This document shows positions 38,201-49,985 of a stretch of 64,000 nucleotides of DNA, piece after piece. The notes beneath the pieces are model-generated. The model was not told where the DNA came from, ran no database searches, and was given only the letters and a program-made list of their open reading frames with translations. Made by a program: the position numbers and the translations under genes. Source of the stretch: Struthidea cinerea. Lineage: Eukaryota; Chordata; Aves; Passeriformes; Corcoracidae. The stretch is taken from contig VZTI01002048.1 in assembly GCA_013397865.1 (NCBI GenBank), positions 62,001 to 126,000 of the forward strand, in the 5' to 3' direction. How positions within the stretch are numbered: the first letter of the stretch is position 1; every line of letters starts with the position of its first letter.

Positions 38201-39830
38201 ATCGCACTGCAACACCAACAAGTATACATTCTTCAATCACTGTGTAAGACAAATCTTAAGGCAAGCTCTCAGCAATTGCTAGCACAGCACTGCACTGTGC
38301 AGGGTGCTGAAAAGTGCACGGAAGCTGTGCCAGCTCTTATCTACCCTTGAAACCAAAGGTGAGCTGGGGGGAAAGGGGGAGGCAGTGCCTTACAACCAGC
38401 TGCCCAAGGAAAGGTTGTTGCCAGTTTCTACTCTAAAGTAGCCAAGAATACCAACACACCTAATGCACCTTGGTTACACAGAACATAAACACACTGATTA
38501 GGTACAGTATGTTCAGGACCGGAAGAATCAGTAAGCACATTGTCAACAGTACATGGAGCACATTACACGACCACAGAGAAAGTAGTTTTTATAGTTTCTA
38601 GCCCATTCTGCTGGTGTCAAAAGTAAAAAAAGAAACTCCTTAGCTCCCTACAGGCTAGATAAGAAGGAGAGAAATCAACACCATTCCACAAACACACCCT
38701 ATTACAGTAAAACATGTGAGTAAATGCTTAGGCACATGTTTCAATTCTCCCAATATCAAGAACATCCAAATACATAACTAAAGACAGCTTTTAACTAGCA
38801 CCCCGTGAACTTGGAGAAGGAAACTTCCTGCAGCTTTTAATGCTTTAAGGATCAATTCCTAGACTTATAATATGATTCTCACCTCCCTGTTCTAATTGTG
38901 GGAAGGGAAGAATGAACAAAAGATGTGATATAGTAAAATAAAAATAATTAAGAGGAACATTTTTAAAATCCTGTTTTATTTCCTCCCAATAAATTAATTA
39001 TTAGACACTGATCTTTAAGAGCAAAAGAGATTTGAATAATTGTGTTCAATTTTGGTTTTTCTGAATCAGTTTTGAAATGGCTATAAGGAAAAAGACCCAA
39101 TAGATAATGGATAGGAAAAAATATTTGGGTGGAGAAAGAGATGTGACAAATTAAGTATTATTTATGCTCTAGAAGAGTCGGAATAACAACTACATTAGGC
39201 ATTCATCAGAACATGTATGCTCTGCTTTGAAGATGGAAGAATTTTGAGACACAATTTAATGAACTTCATTACAAAGCATCTCCACCATAATAAACCATGA
39301 GATAAACATCCTATAAATTTACATTGCTACATAAAAAAGCCCAGTGGGTGCTACACTGTACATTCACAAATTTCAAAACTGCCAATGCTCCTTATGTTAG
39401 GTTCATTTTAAGAAGAATTTCTGCGGTTTTAACTTTGATCCAAGCCCCCCTCACCTTACATTATCCAAATGTTAGTGTCAAATCATCTACACAAATACAT
39501 GACTATCTGACGAAACGGAAGGAACAAACCCTCTGTTTCTTCACCTTAAGCAATATCCTTTCAGAAGCAACATGAAACAAGCATATTTACATTTCCTTAG
39601 GGAGAGATAACAACATCAACACCAAGTTTTCCTAAAGCAACAGCATGTACAATAGCTTAGCTTTTAAGAGGCAGCATTAAAGAGAAAAGGTGGGGGCAGA
39701 GGATAATCCAAAAACCTCTGATCACCTAAGCAGGTATTGGAAAGATTGCTACTTTATGGAATTCACTTTATGGTACTAACAGGTAAGTTTACTATTTAAA
39801 GACTTCCCTGCTGTCAGACTCTATTCGGCA
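38201..39830. other. PIP5K1B: Intron 1 sequence without recognised features
   Basis: AT-rich intronic DNA leading up to the CpG island shore. No repeat family or exon was recognised. Confidence 0.6.
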
Positions 39831-40010
39831 AAATCAGCGTCTTGGGCAGAAATGTCTCAGTCCAGCCCCGCTCTCCCTGCAGCGCCCAGCCGGACCTCCA
39901 CAGGGATGGGCTGCGCGCACCTGGAAAAGCCCGTTCAGCCGCAGCAGAGCTCAATCCCGAAATAGCCAGCGCCTCAGGCATGCAGGAATCTACCTCCCAC
40001 CATTCCCCCA
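39830..40010. promoter_or_regulatory. PIP5K1B: CpG island shore
   Basis: GC content and CpG frequency rise here (GCGCCCAGCCGG, GCTGCGCGCACC) before dropping briefly and rising again at the main island. It lies inside intron 1 just downstream of the candidate exon 1, a typical position for promoter-proximal regulatory DNA. Confidence 0.55.
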
Positions 40011-40109
40011 CATGCTGTTGGATGCTTTTTCCTTAAATGCCGCGATCCCATAATTAAGAGACTTGAGAGTCCGTGGAAGTTCACAGAAAAATCTCCCCCC
40101 TCCCAGAAC

Positions 40110-40172
40110 GAAGACATACAGACAGAAAGACAGACAGACAGAGACATACACACACGCACATAGCACAGGAAC
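40110..40172. repeat. (GACA)n/(CA)n microsatellite
   Basis: CAGACAGAAAGACAGACAGA, then CAGAGACATACACACACGCAC. It directly borders the CpG island on its left side. Confidence 0.9.
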
Positions 40173-40234
40173 GAGACACGTTTTCCTCCGGTCCTTCAGG
40201 CCTCGGGTGCCGGCGGGGCTCCCAGCGGGGACGG

Positions 40235-40267
40235 NNNNNNNNNNNNNNNNNNNNNNNNNNNNNNNNN
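40235..40267. other. Assembly gap (33 N)
   Basis: Thirty-three consecutive N inside the CpG island. A further single N is at 40457. Translations crossing these positions are unreliable. Confidence 1.
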
Positions 40268-40561
40268 GCGCGGCTCAGCACTTGACCCAGCCCAGCTCGG
40301 GGGCCCCGCCGGCCTCCGTCCCACGCCGCCCGCCTTCCCCCCCAGCCCTTCTCCCCGGGGCCGAAGTGAAGAGCCCTAAACCCACAATCAGACAAACCGG
40401 AGAGCCCGCGCCGCAGTCCCCGGGCACGCCGCGCCCGCCTGCGCCGCGGCGGGGGANGGGCGTCCCCTCGCCGCCGGCGCCCCGCCGAGCACCCCGAGGC
40501 CGGAGCGGGCAACCGAGCTGCCGCCCCGGCGCTCCCGGCCGGCACTGCCGCGCTCCCTCAC

Positions 40562-40800
40562 CTCCCCCGGCAAATGACGGCGGGAGGCGGTGCGCGGGAC
40601 GGCTCCTCCCGCCAGCCGCTCCTCCCTCCCCCCCGTCCCGGGGGCGAGGCGGCGGGACTGCTCGGTGGATGTCCGGCGAGCCCTCCCGCCCCCGCCGCCG
40701 CTTCCCCTCGCCCTGCGGATGAGGGCGCTCTGGGAGCTTGTTTGCGGCGCCGGCCGGCTGAGCGGCTGGGCTTGGTGGTCCCGAGCCTGCGGGAGACACG
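40562..40800 (-). other. PIP5K1B: Candidate non-coding exon 1 of PIP5K1B
   Basis: On the minus strand GGGGGAG followed by GTGAGG (exon end at 40562, intron GT at 40561-40560) is a near-consensus splice donor inside the CpG island. An exon ending here would be 5' untranslated, because the coding exon at 4934-5002 supplies its own ATG at its first base. The start is not determined; 40800 is a nominal limit. Other donors in the island, or one hidden by the sequence gap, cannot be excluded. Confidence 0.4.
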
Positions 40801-40899
40801 GCTGCGAGGGGCCGTGGAGGGCTGCGTGCCGCTCTGATGTGCGAGATCGTGGTGGTGCACGGAAGAGTGACTGCACCTGTTGGCCCGTTTGTGACAGAG

Positions 40900-41140
40900 G
40901 GGCTCTGGCTTCACTGCTCACACGAAGAAATTTCTTCCTAACCAAATTTCCTCTCTTTCAGTTTGTACCCATTACTCTTTCTCTTACCACTACTCTTTGT
41001 CATCCCGACAGAGAGTTTCTTCTCCGGCTTCCCTGTAGACCCCCTTCAGATACTGGAAGGTTGCTATGAGATCTCCATGCAACCTTCTCTTCTGCAGGCT
41101 GAACAGCCCCAACTTTCTCAGCCTGTCTTAGCCCCTGTTC
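40900..41140 (-). mobile_element. CR1 LINE internal fragment beside the promoter
   Basis: AAGAAATTTCTTCCTAACC, then TTGCTATGAGATCTCCATGC and CTTCTCTTCTGCAGGCTGAAC, match the inverted CR1 3' UTR and end of ORF2. The terminal 3' end (the GGTTGGAAGGGA motif) is missing. It lies immediately upstream of the PIP5K1B CpG island and in the same orientation as the gene. Confidence 0.85.
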
Positions 41141-42864
41141 TCAGTCCCTGTTCACGGCTGAGCCTGTCGCCCTGGACCAGAGGGTCACCTTCCTTGCCTC
41201 TTATTTTGTTTCTCTTCATTCATCACATATGAGCTCCGAGTTCTGTTTCTCACATAAAACTACTTTTGGGCTGGCCACCAACAGACATGTGCACCCTGAG
41301 CAGGACCACACAAGAATAGGCACTGGCAGCATTCACCTAGTCATTCCCATCCATGCTGAGAAGGCAAAAAATCCAGGTTGTTAATTCCCCCAACACGTAC
41401 TTTCCATGTTTAAGCTTTTCAGGTCTCAGGGGAAAATTTAGGGGGAAGAATTGAGGAGGAGGAGAGTGAGGAAGGCTATAAATCAGTGTAAATGAATGAC
41501 TGTGGAAAGGAAGCTGTGAAAACAAATGTGCAAAGATTTCCTTCTGAAGAAAATGGGAGGTTGCTGGGACTTCATCTGCAACACTGCTGCACGCAAGAGA
41601 ATATCTCTCCTACAGGGCCCTGGGCTCTTCTCAGGGAGCAGATTGCTGTGGCTGTATCCCTGCTGCGTGAAGGAAGGCTCCACAGTTGACTGCCTGCTCA
41701 CTGCTTGAGAATGGTTAAGAACCCTAAGCAGCTGCTCAAGACCTTTTTGTTCCTGGTAGAATAGGCTACTCCCAAGCTACACAACGTGCGTGCATAATAG
41801 CTCTGCATTTATAGCTGTAATTGCTGATATGGGACAGGCTGACTCATGCACATTGAATTCCAAGTGCAGAAGGAACTATTGTATTCCTGCATGTGTTAAA
41901 GAGAAGAAATAACATAGCTTTTCAATGTTCTGCTTCCATTTTTCTTCTGTTTTGTTCAAGGTCCTTACTTCACTCTTTTTTATCCTCCTTGGTATTTATA
42001 AAACAACTTCATCACATGTTTACTCAAACCTACGTGCAATAGTCACACCACTTAAAGACAGTGGCTGCCCTAGGTCAGAGCTGCAAGAGAGATTCCTGGT
42101 AAACTAGCTTCATTCACTGATTCTTCAGTTTCTGCTTTTCACAGCAGTAGGAGTACAGTGGCTCATATACACTGCAGTCAGATGTGCCATCTGGCTCAGC
42201 TCTGAATCTTTAGAGTGGATGGCATTTTTTTAATGTATTCAAAATCTGCAGCTTTAACTAGCTTCTGGTTATATGAGTATTTTCAAGATAGAAAAATGAA
42301 AGATGAGAATAATCTAATACTATCTGTTCATCTCAAAATTTCCTTTCAGATTTTTAAAGTGAATTGCTTCATGTCTTATTTTGCCTCAATGGGCAAGACT
42401 AAACTGTCTTACAGAATTATTGCAAAGGAAGTTTTGAGAACTGCCGATAGCAGTGACCTTGGTTATATGTGATGAACAGGCAATACCAAGTACCAGGCGC
42501 TGTTCCAAGAGTAGGCAGAACCCACGACTACTCTACTTTCGAAAAAGCATCCTAAAGTAAAAAAAAGTGTCTCCTTTCTTCTTTGTGCTGAACCAAACAG
42601 GTACCTGAATGCTTTTATTCCACTCCTGTATGTAACAGTGCTATATGATGTAAGTAAACTCTTAAGGAATGAAAAGCTATGAATTTCAATGACCATGTTT
42701 TTCTCCTCACACTCCCAGGGTCTCCTCATAGCTCTCTGGGGTCTTCCAGCTACGTGCAGGTATACGAAAACCAGACAGACAGGACAGGAGTTGCCTCTAG
42801 TTGTGATATTAGATTGCTTGTTACAATCTAATTTTCTGCAATTATCATTTTGGTAGATTGCCCT
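41141..42864. other. Upstream intergenic DNA without recognised features
   Basis: Unique-looking sequence between the CR1 fragment and the reverse LTR. No exon, RNA gene or repeat was identified. Confidence 0.55.
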
Positions 42865-43396
42865 TGTCATGGTTTATCTCCAGCTGGCAACCAAGCACCA
42901 CACAGCCACTCACTCACTCTCCCTTGGAGTGGGAAGGGGGATGGAACCGGAATAGTAAAAGTAAGAAAACTCATGAGCTGAGATAAGGACAGTTTAATAG
43001 GTAAAGCAAAAGCCATGCATGCAAGCAAAGCAAGACATTTCCCATGGGCAGGCAAGTGTTAAGCCATCCCAGGAAAACAGGGCTCCCATCCATCATGGAC
43101 TTGGGAAGACAAACACCATCACATGCAATATTACAGGTCCTTCTTCCCCCAGCTTTATATGCCAAGCATGACACCATGGTATATTGAATCCCTTGGATCC
43201 GTGGTCCTGACTGTGTCCCCTCCCAACTTCTTGTGCACCTTGTTGGTGGGGTCCCGTGAGGAGCAAGTAAGGCCTTGATGCCGTCTAAACACTGCTCATC
43301 AGTGAGAAACACATTCCCCATTTATCAACACTTGTTTCCAGCACAAATCTACCTACTGTAAAGAATAGTAACCCTTCCCCAGCCAAAATTCCATGC
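42865..43396 (-). mobile_element. Solo LTR, avian ERVL-like, reverse
   Basis: The left border TGTCATGGTTTATCTCCAGC and the right border near CCCCAGCCAAAATTCCA are the inverted end and start of the LTR type seen at 7832-8420. Landmarks agree: AGAAAACTCATGAGCTGAGA, AGCTTTATATGCC (inverted TATA-like box), GACTGTGTCCCCTCCCA and TTTCCAGCACAAATC. It is about 530 bp, with no flanking viral genes and no clear target duplication. Confidence 0.88.
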
Positions 43397-44311
43397 TGAG
43401 TTCCATGTTATGCTGCTATGCCGTAGGAGCTAGCGAGGTAACTGCAGAAAATCTGGAGCTTTGGGAGTAGTCAAAGATATTTTTCTTCTTTGTATAGTCA
43501 CTGTTTGATGGGGTTGATGATGATGATTATAGAGAGGACATTTATGACATCCCATAGCAATGTTTTTATCCCACAAAATACCTGAGATGGGAAAAGTACT
43601 ATTATTTACTTTCATAAATGGGTGACTGAAGACATGTATTGACAATATACTGAAGGCAGTTTTAAGACTCATAGTTCCAGATCAAAAATGCTGTGGCAGA
43701 GTGAAGACCTGGTATAAATACCTTTTTCTGGTTGAGACTCTTTCAGACAATTTATAGGAATTACCTTTATGCTGATGAGCTTTCTACCTTTTTTACCTGC
43801 ACAGCTTACATTCTTGATGGTGTGGGAAGAAGTGTAATTGTATGTCATGCCTAAGTCAGAACAAATTTATGCTGCCAGGAGAGCCAGTGGTGCACAGCCC
43901 TAGGATGAATTTTGATGAAACCATCAGTAGTTGCAGCTGGATCATTTTGCCAATGCAGAATATTTAACGTTTTTCTTGAGTATTCATTCTGTCAAAACTT
44001 TTGCATAAATGGCAGTATAGAGTGCTCAATCACTGCACGGTACTAGAGTTCTAGTTATCTCTACCAGAGGAGTGAGATCAGATAATCCAAGTAATTCTTT
44101 TGTCTTGAAATCCATGAACCAGAGCAGATCTGAGCTACTAACTCTGGAATTTCAGAGTACAGAGCCCAGCATATGCACATGTAATATTTTAGGCCCACAT
44201 TAGTAATTTCGTTTTCACTTTCCTTTGGTTTTACATATCCGGTAAGTAGGGACCAATTTTTGAAGGAAAGTTGGAAACTTACACATAGGAAGATCTACTT
44301 TCTTCAGCCTT

Positions 44312-44329
44312 AAAAAAAAAAAAAAAAAA
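44312..44329. repeat. Poly(A) tract, 18 A
   Basis: An 18-base A homopolymer. No retrocopy body was recognised upstream of it. Confidence 0.9.
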
Positions 44330-46310
44330 CAGAAAGGATTTCTAGAAATTTTCGAATGCAATAAGAGTTGCCGCTTAGAGTCTTCTAAGTAGCAATGGGT
44401 AATGAAACCTTTTGCATCAAAAGCCTCTCTCCAGAATAGGACTCATGCAGGAGCTAAAACTTAACGTGCTGTTTCAAGACAGACGATTTGGAGAGATTTT
44501 TTTTTTCCCCTATAAATGTATAGGACTACATAGAATTCTATTTCTTCTCTTAATTAAAATAAGCAATTTTCTTTACTATGTTCCTCTCTCCCCATGAGCA
44601 AGCAAGATTATATTAAAAACTAGAACCAGACTGTTTTCCACGTCTACTGATTTGATCAGCTTATGAAAATAATAAAAGGGTATATATTAAAATAATATTG
44701 AGCATGCTCATTAAGGATATATTTTACAGGGGATTAAAATTTATTGGTTTCTTATATTTGTCTTAATATCCAAGGACATTTTCTCCTTTCTGTCTAGTAG
44801 TTACAGATTTATATTTTTACATACTATCAAGGAGATGTGAGCTATGTCGTATAAGAATGTCAACACTAAGCCTGAATTTTTTTGTTTGCTGAAAACAAAG
44901 GCAGGACTCAAGGCCTTATAAAGGCCTGAATGTTTTTAAGAAAACACACTTTATTTGATAGGGGTTACCTGGATTTCTGATGACTGCTTTCAGATGATCA
45001 TGAGTCTTTGGTATCTACGAACTGATCGCTTGTGTCATCCTACCCTCTCTGCCTTTCCTTTTTCATTTACTTTTTTTTTTCACTCCACAAGCAATGTAGA
45101 TAACTGAGCAGAACAAGGCACTCAGTTTTGCTCTAGAAATCAGAGAGCTCTTCATACAGCTACTCATGTGAGCCACAGTCATTTAGACAATCTTTGTCTA
45201 CAAGCTGACAAATCTATCATCCTGTTCTCCTCCTTTGAACAAAACTAGCATCCTTGTACTGCTGACATTATTATTCTAAACAGAGCAGGTGTACTTTTCT
45301 GAAACCAGTGCAAGATGGGAAACTGTTTCCTCCCTGAACCACTTTCTTCAGCTTTCAGTCCAGCTAAGATTACAAATGGATTCAGTATTTCTGGATTCCT
45401 CACCCATGACTCCATCCTTTTAGCCACCTGCATATCCCTGCATTTTTGCTACTTAATGAACAGTTCTGCAATAGGCTGCATTTTTTTCAATTGTTCTTGT
45501 AACTGTGAGGCGGCAGAGCAAGCTAACAGCTTGCAGACAGAACTTCCAGTCTGAGTGTTGCCATTATTTCCCCTTTTCTTGAAGAAAATTACATCATCTA
45601 AGACAGGCCCACAAAGCAAATTATAAGTAAGACAAAAGAGGTTTTAAAAACTTTCTGAAGGTGAAAGAGAGAGAAACATCTGGATGAGTTAAAATTCCAG
45701 CACTACCAAACAGAAAGCATGCGAAGTTCTGGCAGTTAATTCATTGCATTTTGCCACATGTCCGCTCGAAAACTGAGCAGTGTTGAGCTCTCCTAGCTGT
45801 CAAAAACTAGATGACATTGATTCTGTTTCCCAGCTTAGGGCATGCGCCTGAAGTGATCTAATCTCTAGGAATTCCCATGGAATAACAGTAATGGAGAAAT
45901 TCTAAACCAGTCTTTCCTTTCCTGCTAATTTTATTGTTTAGCAGATATAGACGCAAACTGGTTCAGAGAAGGGGAAGAAATAAGTAAAATGTTAGAGTAA
46001 ATGTTGTCTGAATGTTTTATTGACTAGTCTTCTAGTTTCATGCTCTTTAAAATAACAGTGTAATCACTGTAGAAATATTGTTTTAGTTAGAAGGATGATT
46101 TGAAGTCACTTTTTTAAAAAAACATCAGATTTAAAGTGAGATTGCATTTTTAGAGATTTTACATGTTCACTAATTATACAGTCATTAATTCACAATAAGT
46201 TGTGTTATTTGGAGTATAAGAATTCAGCTTCATATCTGAAGTAATCTGGGAAATGAAATTTAGGGTGTATGTTTGCATCTTTAAATTCTACAAAAGTTAT
46301 AATGACACAA

Positions 46311-46328
46311 CACAAACAAACAAACAAA
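46311..46328. repeat. (CAAA)n microsatellite
   Basis: About four CAAA units following ACACAACA. Confidence 0.85.
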
Positions 46329-49300
46329 AGCACTTCTTGGCCTGTAGCATGCACCCTGAAGACTTTGTCTGGTTTTTGTGGCTTTCTCCTTCTCAAAGCT
46401 GTGTTTTCTCTTTGAGACACTGAATTGAAGTACACTTTGATCTGAGTACATGCTTCAAGTTTCTCTGAAAATAAAATGTAAAATTCCCAGTTTACCCTCT
46501 GGCAGAGCCAGACTGTCTTTCCGGGAAATCTAATGCCATTGCAACATCTTCCATGTAGAGAGATACTGTCTCCCATGCTTGGGATTCTGCCCCCTCTGAT
46601 AGTGAATTACTTGTTTCTAATCTCTCAGTGCTACTTTATGTTTCTCTATTTAAAGAGTATCTTATCTTTAGATAAAAGTGTATTCAGGATTCATGTCAGA
46701 GAACTTAACCATGAGATGCAGTGCATTTTCAATCGGTGTTGGCACCATTTTACTGATAAAATCCTGCTCTTGAGGTGCACATGGGTGTAAAGCTGTGCTC
46801 ACATATATAGCAGAGGAGAAAAAGATTCCATTTCTAAGAGTATTCAGAAGTGGATTGCTCAGGGACCAGTATGATATCTTAGTATTTCAAAACACAAAAT
46901 ATCCTTTGCAGTTACATGCAAGTTCTATTGAATTATTTCAGAACTATTTTCAAAGTGTGGGTCTCTATCAGTTAGTACCAGGACTAGAAAATATTGCTTT
47001 ATTCCCTAGCTAAACAGAAGTTCTAAATCATGAGACATATCCTCTTCTGGATAGAGGTAGAGACCAAGCCCACATGGACTTTTTCTTCCAGATGCATTCC
47101 TTTATAACTGCACAGAAACAGGGTTGCAGTATATTTCTCTTTCTATTGTTATACCACATCATCATATTGGAGAGCAAATGTTGGTACATTGTCTTGCTGT
47201 GCTAAGGTTATCTCCTGTCTCTGTGGCACAGCGCGGTGCTGTGCAAATACCCTGAAGGGAACTCTGGTGCCAGATACAACAGAGTCACAGAGATGACTTA
47301 ATTGGCCAGACAAAGGGTGATCCTACACAGGTAGGGTTCTGAAAGCAGTGTCTTCCAGTACTGTATGTAAATCGTGATAATTAGGCATACTGTATTTGCT
47401 AACGCTGCATGAGATGCTGCATTAGGCTTTGTGAGCAATCAAACAAATGTTCTGTAGGTAACAAGCTACTGCTTCTAAGTCTGTGGAAAATGCAAAAAAA
47501 GCCTTAGTAGCTGTTTCCAGTCACAAAAGAAAGAAAAGGATAATAAGCATAACAGAACAAAAAAAACCAGAGGGACATGAAACAAGTTTGTAAGAGTTCA
47601 GAATTCCTTTTCCTCCTCTGACTAAAATCCAGCATATTCAGGAGAATTTGTTTCAGAGTGTCTGAATCTTCTTTTGTCTCCATCTATTGAAACTGTATAT
47701 CTGGAAAACCTTTAACAACTGAGACAACTATCATGATGGTTCAAAAGTTTTTGCTGCTGTTCTATTACTTGGTGATCTCTGTGCATTCAGAACTTGATGT
47801 CTGAACAGAAGACTGTCAAAGGTAATGGGACAAAGATGCTGAAAATGGGTCTCTATGCAAAAGTCATCAAAGACCTATGGATACAATTTTGAATATATGT
47901 TTCTGAGTTGTACACATGACATAATTGCTAACTTTTATCATGTTTCTGATTGGGCTATCTCCTGGAAACACTGGAATATAATTATATTAGAATGTTAGAT
48001 TATGTTTAGATTTTGTCAGAAGAATTTTTTCTCTTTAGCCCGTATGTTTTGCTCTAGATAATGGTATCATTTTTGACTGAAAAATTCTGCTGAGCTTTTC
48101 TGTGTTATCACTATTTATTGGTATTCAGATGTTATTTATGAACAACTTCTAGAGAAAAGAAATACTGAAATGCAGATAAAGGTTCAAATCTTGTTTCTTT
48201 TACAGTCATGACTGCAATTAATCTCTCTGTAGCATAAAATTGAACATGAATTTGAAGAAGCGGCCAGGAAAAATTAATAGTGAATAGGTCTGCATGTCTA
48301 AAAATTGGATGTCCTTCACCTAAAATCACCTGGCTATTAAGAAACCTGCTCCATTTATTGAAAAAAAAATTACTCTAGGCTCACATTCTTGTTAGTGCTC
48401 TTGCTTTCCGAACTTCATTTGAGTTCTTCATACATTAAAAGAAAACCTGTCTTCATTTGGAGTGAATTATAGCATCAGGAGAAAAGAGCAACCAAGACTC
48501 CAGTAAGTCCAGTAAGAGACAAAAGATTTTTAAGAAATCTGTAAGAAACGAAACCCCTGTTTCTTTGACCAATAGGTATGTTCAAGGTGTTAGACTTTCC
48601 GCAGCTAGACAGAACTAAAATAACAGAGCGTTCTCACTTGCTACTGGCTTGGTTATAGTAGGTAATATCTTTTTGCTAGGATTTTCGCCTTCCAAACCAG
48701 TATATCCTGTAAGTACATGTAGATTCTCTGCCGAATGAGAATTAAGGTATCCATGCACACCTTAGAGCAAGGTTATTTTTACTGCAGAAACTCTTTTCTA
48801 GCAAAGTGACTGTCACTGAATTCTGTTAGCAAAGAAAGGGCCGTTTTCTGCTTTGTACTAACATATGGTGACTTTCAGTCATCTAGAAGGTTGATTTACC
48901 ATTTGTTTATACAGCCCCCCCAACTCGCTGAGGACTTCTCACAAAAGTAGGCACTAGTCCCAGGCATGGGACTGCAGGAGTACATCACACAATATTTATG
49001 ATCATTTAGGAGGAATATGATTGTCAGTATGATAAAACAGCCAATATTATTAACTATAGTAATGCTGCATAATCAATATCAATCCAAACTTTGCTCCTGA
49101 GCTGCTACTACTTTGCTAAAGCCTGAATTCATAAAAGAGCTTTTGTACATGACTAGTTCCAAAAATACTTTTTTTGGTGGGGTAAAGTCAGATTCCTATA
49201 GTGCACAAGCATGGGGAGAAGCACACTTGAATTCTAGATTATATGTAAGTACAGGTCTCATAGCTGTATCACTTTCTTAGATAAATAACCAAAATCTTGA

Positions 49301-49800
49301 ATATATTACCTGTGTTTAGTGAGTTTGAGATAATATTGGGCTTTTCATCATATATGCCTGTAGACTCTTGAAGTTTCTCTCTTAAACTGTAACTGCTTTT
49401 ATGAAATAGAAAATTGATTAATCTTTGTAATTGTTGCAAACAGAAGAAAAGTCTTTAAAAACTAAACCACACTACCACTCCCACTTACAGAGTACTGAAG
49501 AATTCATTATCAGTATTTAATTACTTCAAAAGATGTACGTAAAACCTTGAAAAACTTGTATCACTGGGGTTTTTTTCATACTTATCATCAATATTTCAGG
49601 TTTTGTGATTATTTACGTTTTGATTTCTTTTCTATCCTTAATGATCATTATTTTTTCAGCTGATTCCTGTATTCTCCAAAGTTTTCCCTTGAGTGCTGTT
49701 TTTAACCGTAAAAGGTTATGAGGTATTTCAGGTTTTGTTTTGACTTGTAGAAATATAGTCTCTCAAAGTTAAGTGTTATGGATTCACTTTTGCCTATCCA

Positions 49801-49985
49801 CAGAGCCACAGAACGAGTCATGTTGGAAGGGACCACAGGGAGATGTCTGGTCTGTCTTCCCTGCTCGAGCAGGGTTATCCCAGAGCACATGGCACAGGAT
49901 TGTGTCCAGGCAGCTCTGGAATATCTCCACTGGGGGAGACTCTACAACCTCTCTGGTCAACCTGTTCCACTTTTCTTCTACAAAA
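49801..49985 (-). mobile_element. CR1 LINE 3'-end fragment
   Basis: CAGAGCCACAGAACGAGTCA, then GTTGGAAGGGACCACAGGG and CAGGCAGCTCTGGAATATCT, are characteristic of the inverted CR1 3' UTR. About 185 bp remain. Confidence 0.9.

Larger units (their letters stand above)
5003..40561 (-). other. PIP5K1B: PIP5K1B intron 1 (inferred, about 35.6 kb)
   Basis: Defined by the candidate donor at 40561-40560 and the acceptor AG at 5004-5003. A long first intron between a CpG-island 5' UTR exon and the first coding exon is common in vertebrate genes. Additional untranslated exons could lie within it. Confidence 0.5.
1..40860 (-). other. PIP5K1B: PIP5K1B transcription unit, 5' part
   Basis: This span is inferred to be the 5' portion of the PIP5K1B gene, transcribed right to left. 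The right boundary is the CpG island near 40.2-40.87 kb. The only coding sequence in the window is the 69-nt exon at 4934-5002. The gene continues past the left edge, because the kinase-domain exons are not found in 1-4933. Type I PIP kinases phosphorylate PI4P at the 5-hydroxyl to make PI(4,5)P2 at the plasma membrane, which feeds actin dynamics, endocytosis and phospholipase C signalling. The identification rests on one short exon, so the gene name is likely but not proven. The link between exon and CpG island is inferred from strand, splice signals and the absence of another gene between them. Confidence 0.75.
40180..40870 (-). promoter_or_regulatory. PIP5K1B: CpG island, likely PIP5K1B promoter
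   Basis: About 690 bp of very GC- and CpG-dense DNA in an otherwise AT-rich window. It contains GC-box-like blocks (CCCGGGGGCGAGGCGG), a minus-strand G-quadruplex-capable run (GGGACGGGGGGGAGGG at about 40626-40641) and no TATA box. This composition is typical of a constitutive vertebrate promoter. Its place upstream of the minus-strand PIP5K1B exon makes it the best promoter candidate, and it could also fire in the plus direction. Many long open frames cross it on both strands because stop codons are rare in GC-rich DNA; none looks like a protein. The 33-N gap and a single N at 40457 mean the sequence is incomplete. Confidence 0.8.
43397..49800. other. Upstream intergenic DNA, mostly featureless
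   Basis: AT-rich DNA with a poly(A) tract at 44312 and a (CAAA)n run at 46311. Small open frames such as 46205-46576 show no family resemblance. No second gene was recognised. Confidence 0.55.

Noticed and set aside
40063..41069. Many long open frames (up to about 219 codons) across the CpG island on both strands
   Set aside because: GC-rich DNA has few stop codons. The peptides are Pro/Arg/Ala/Gly-rich, several cross the N gap, and none resembles a protein family.
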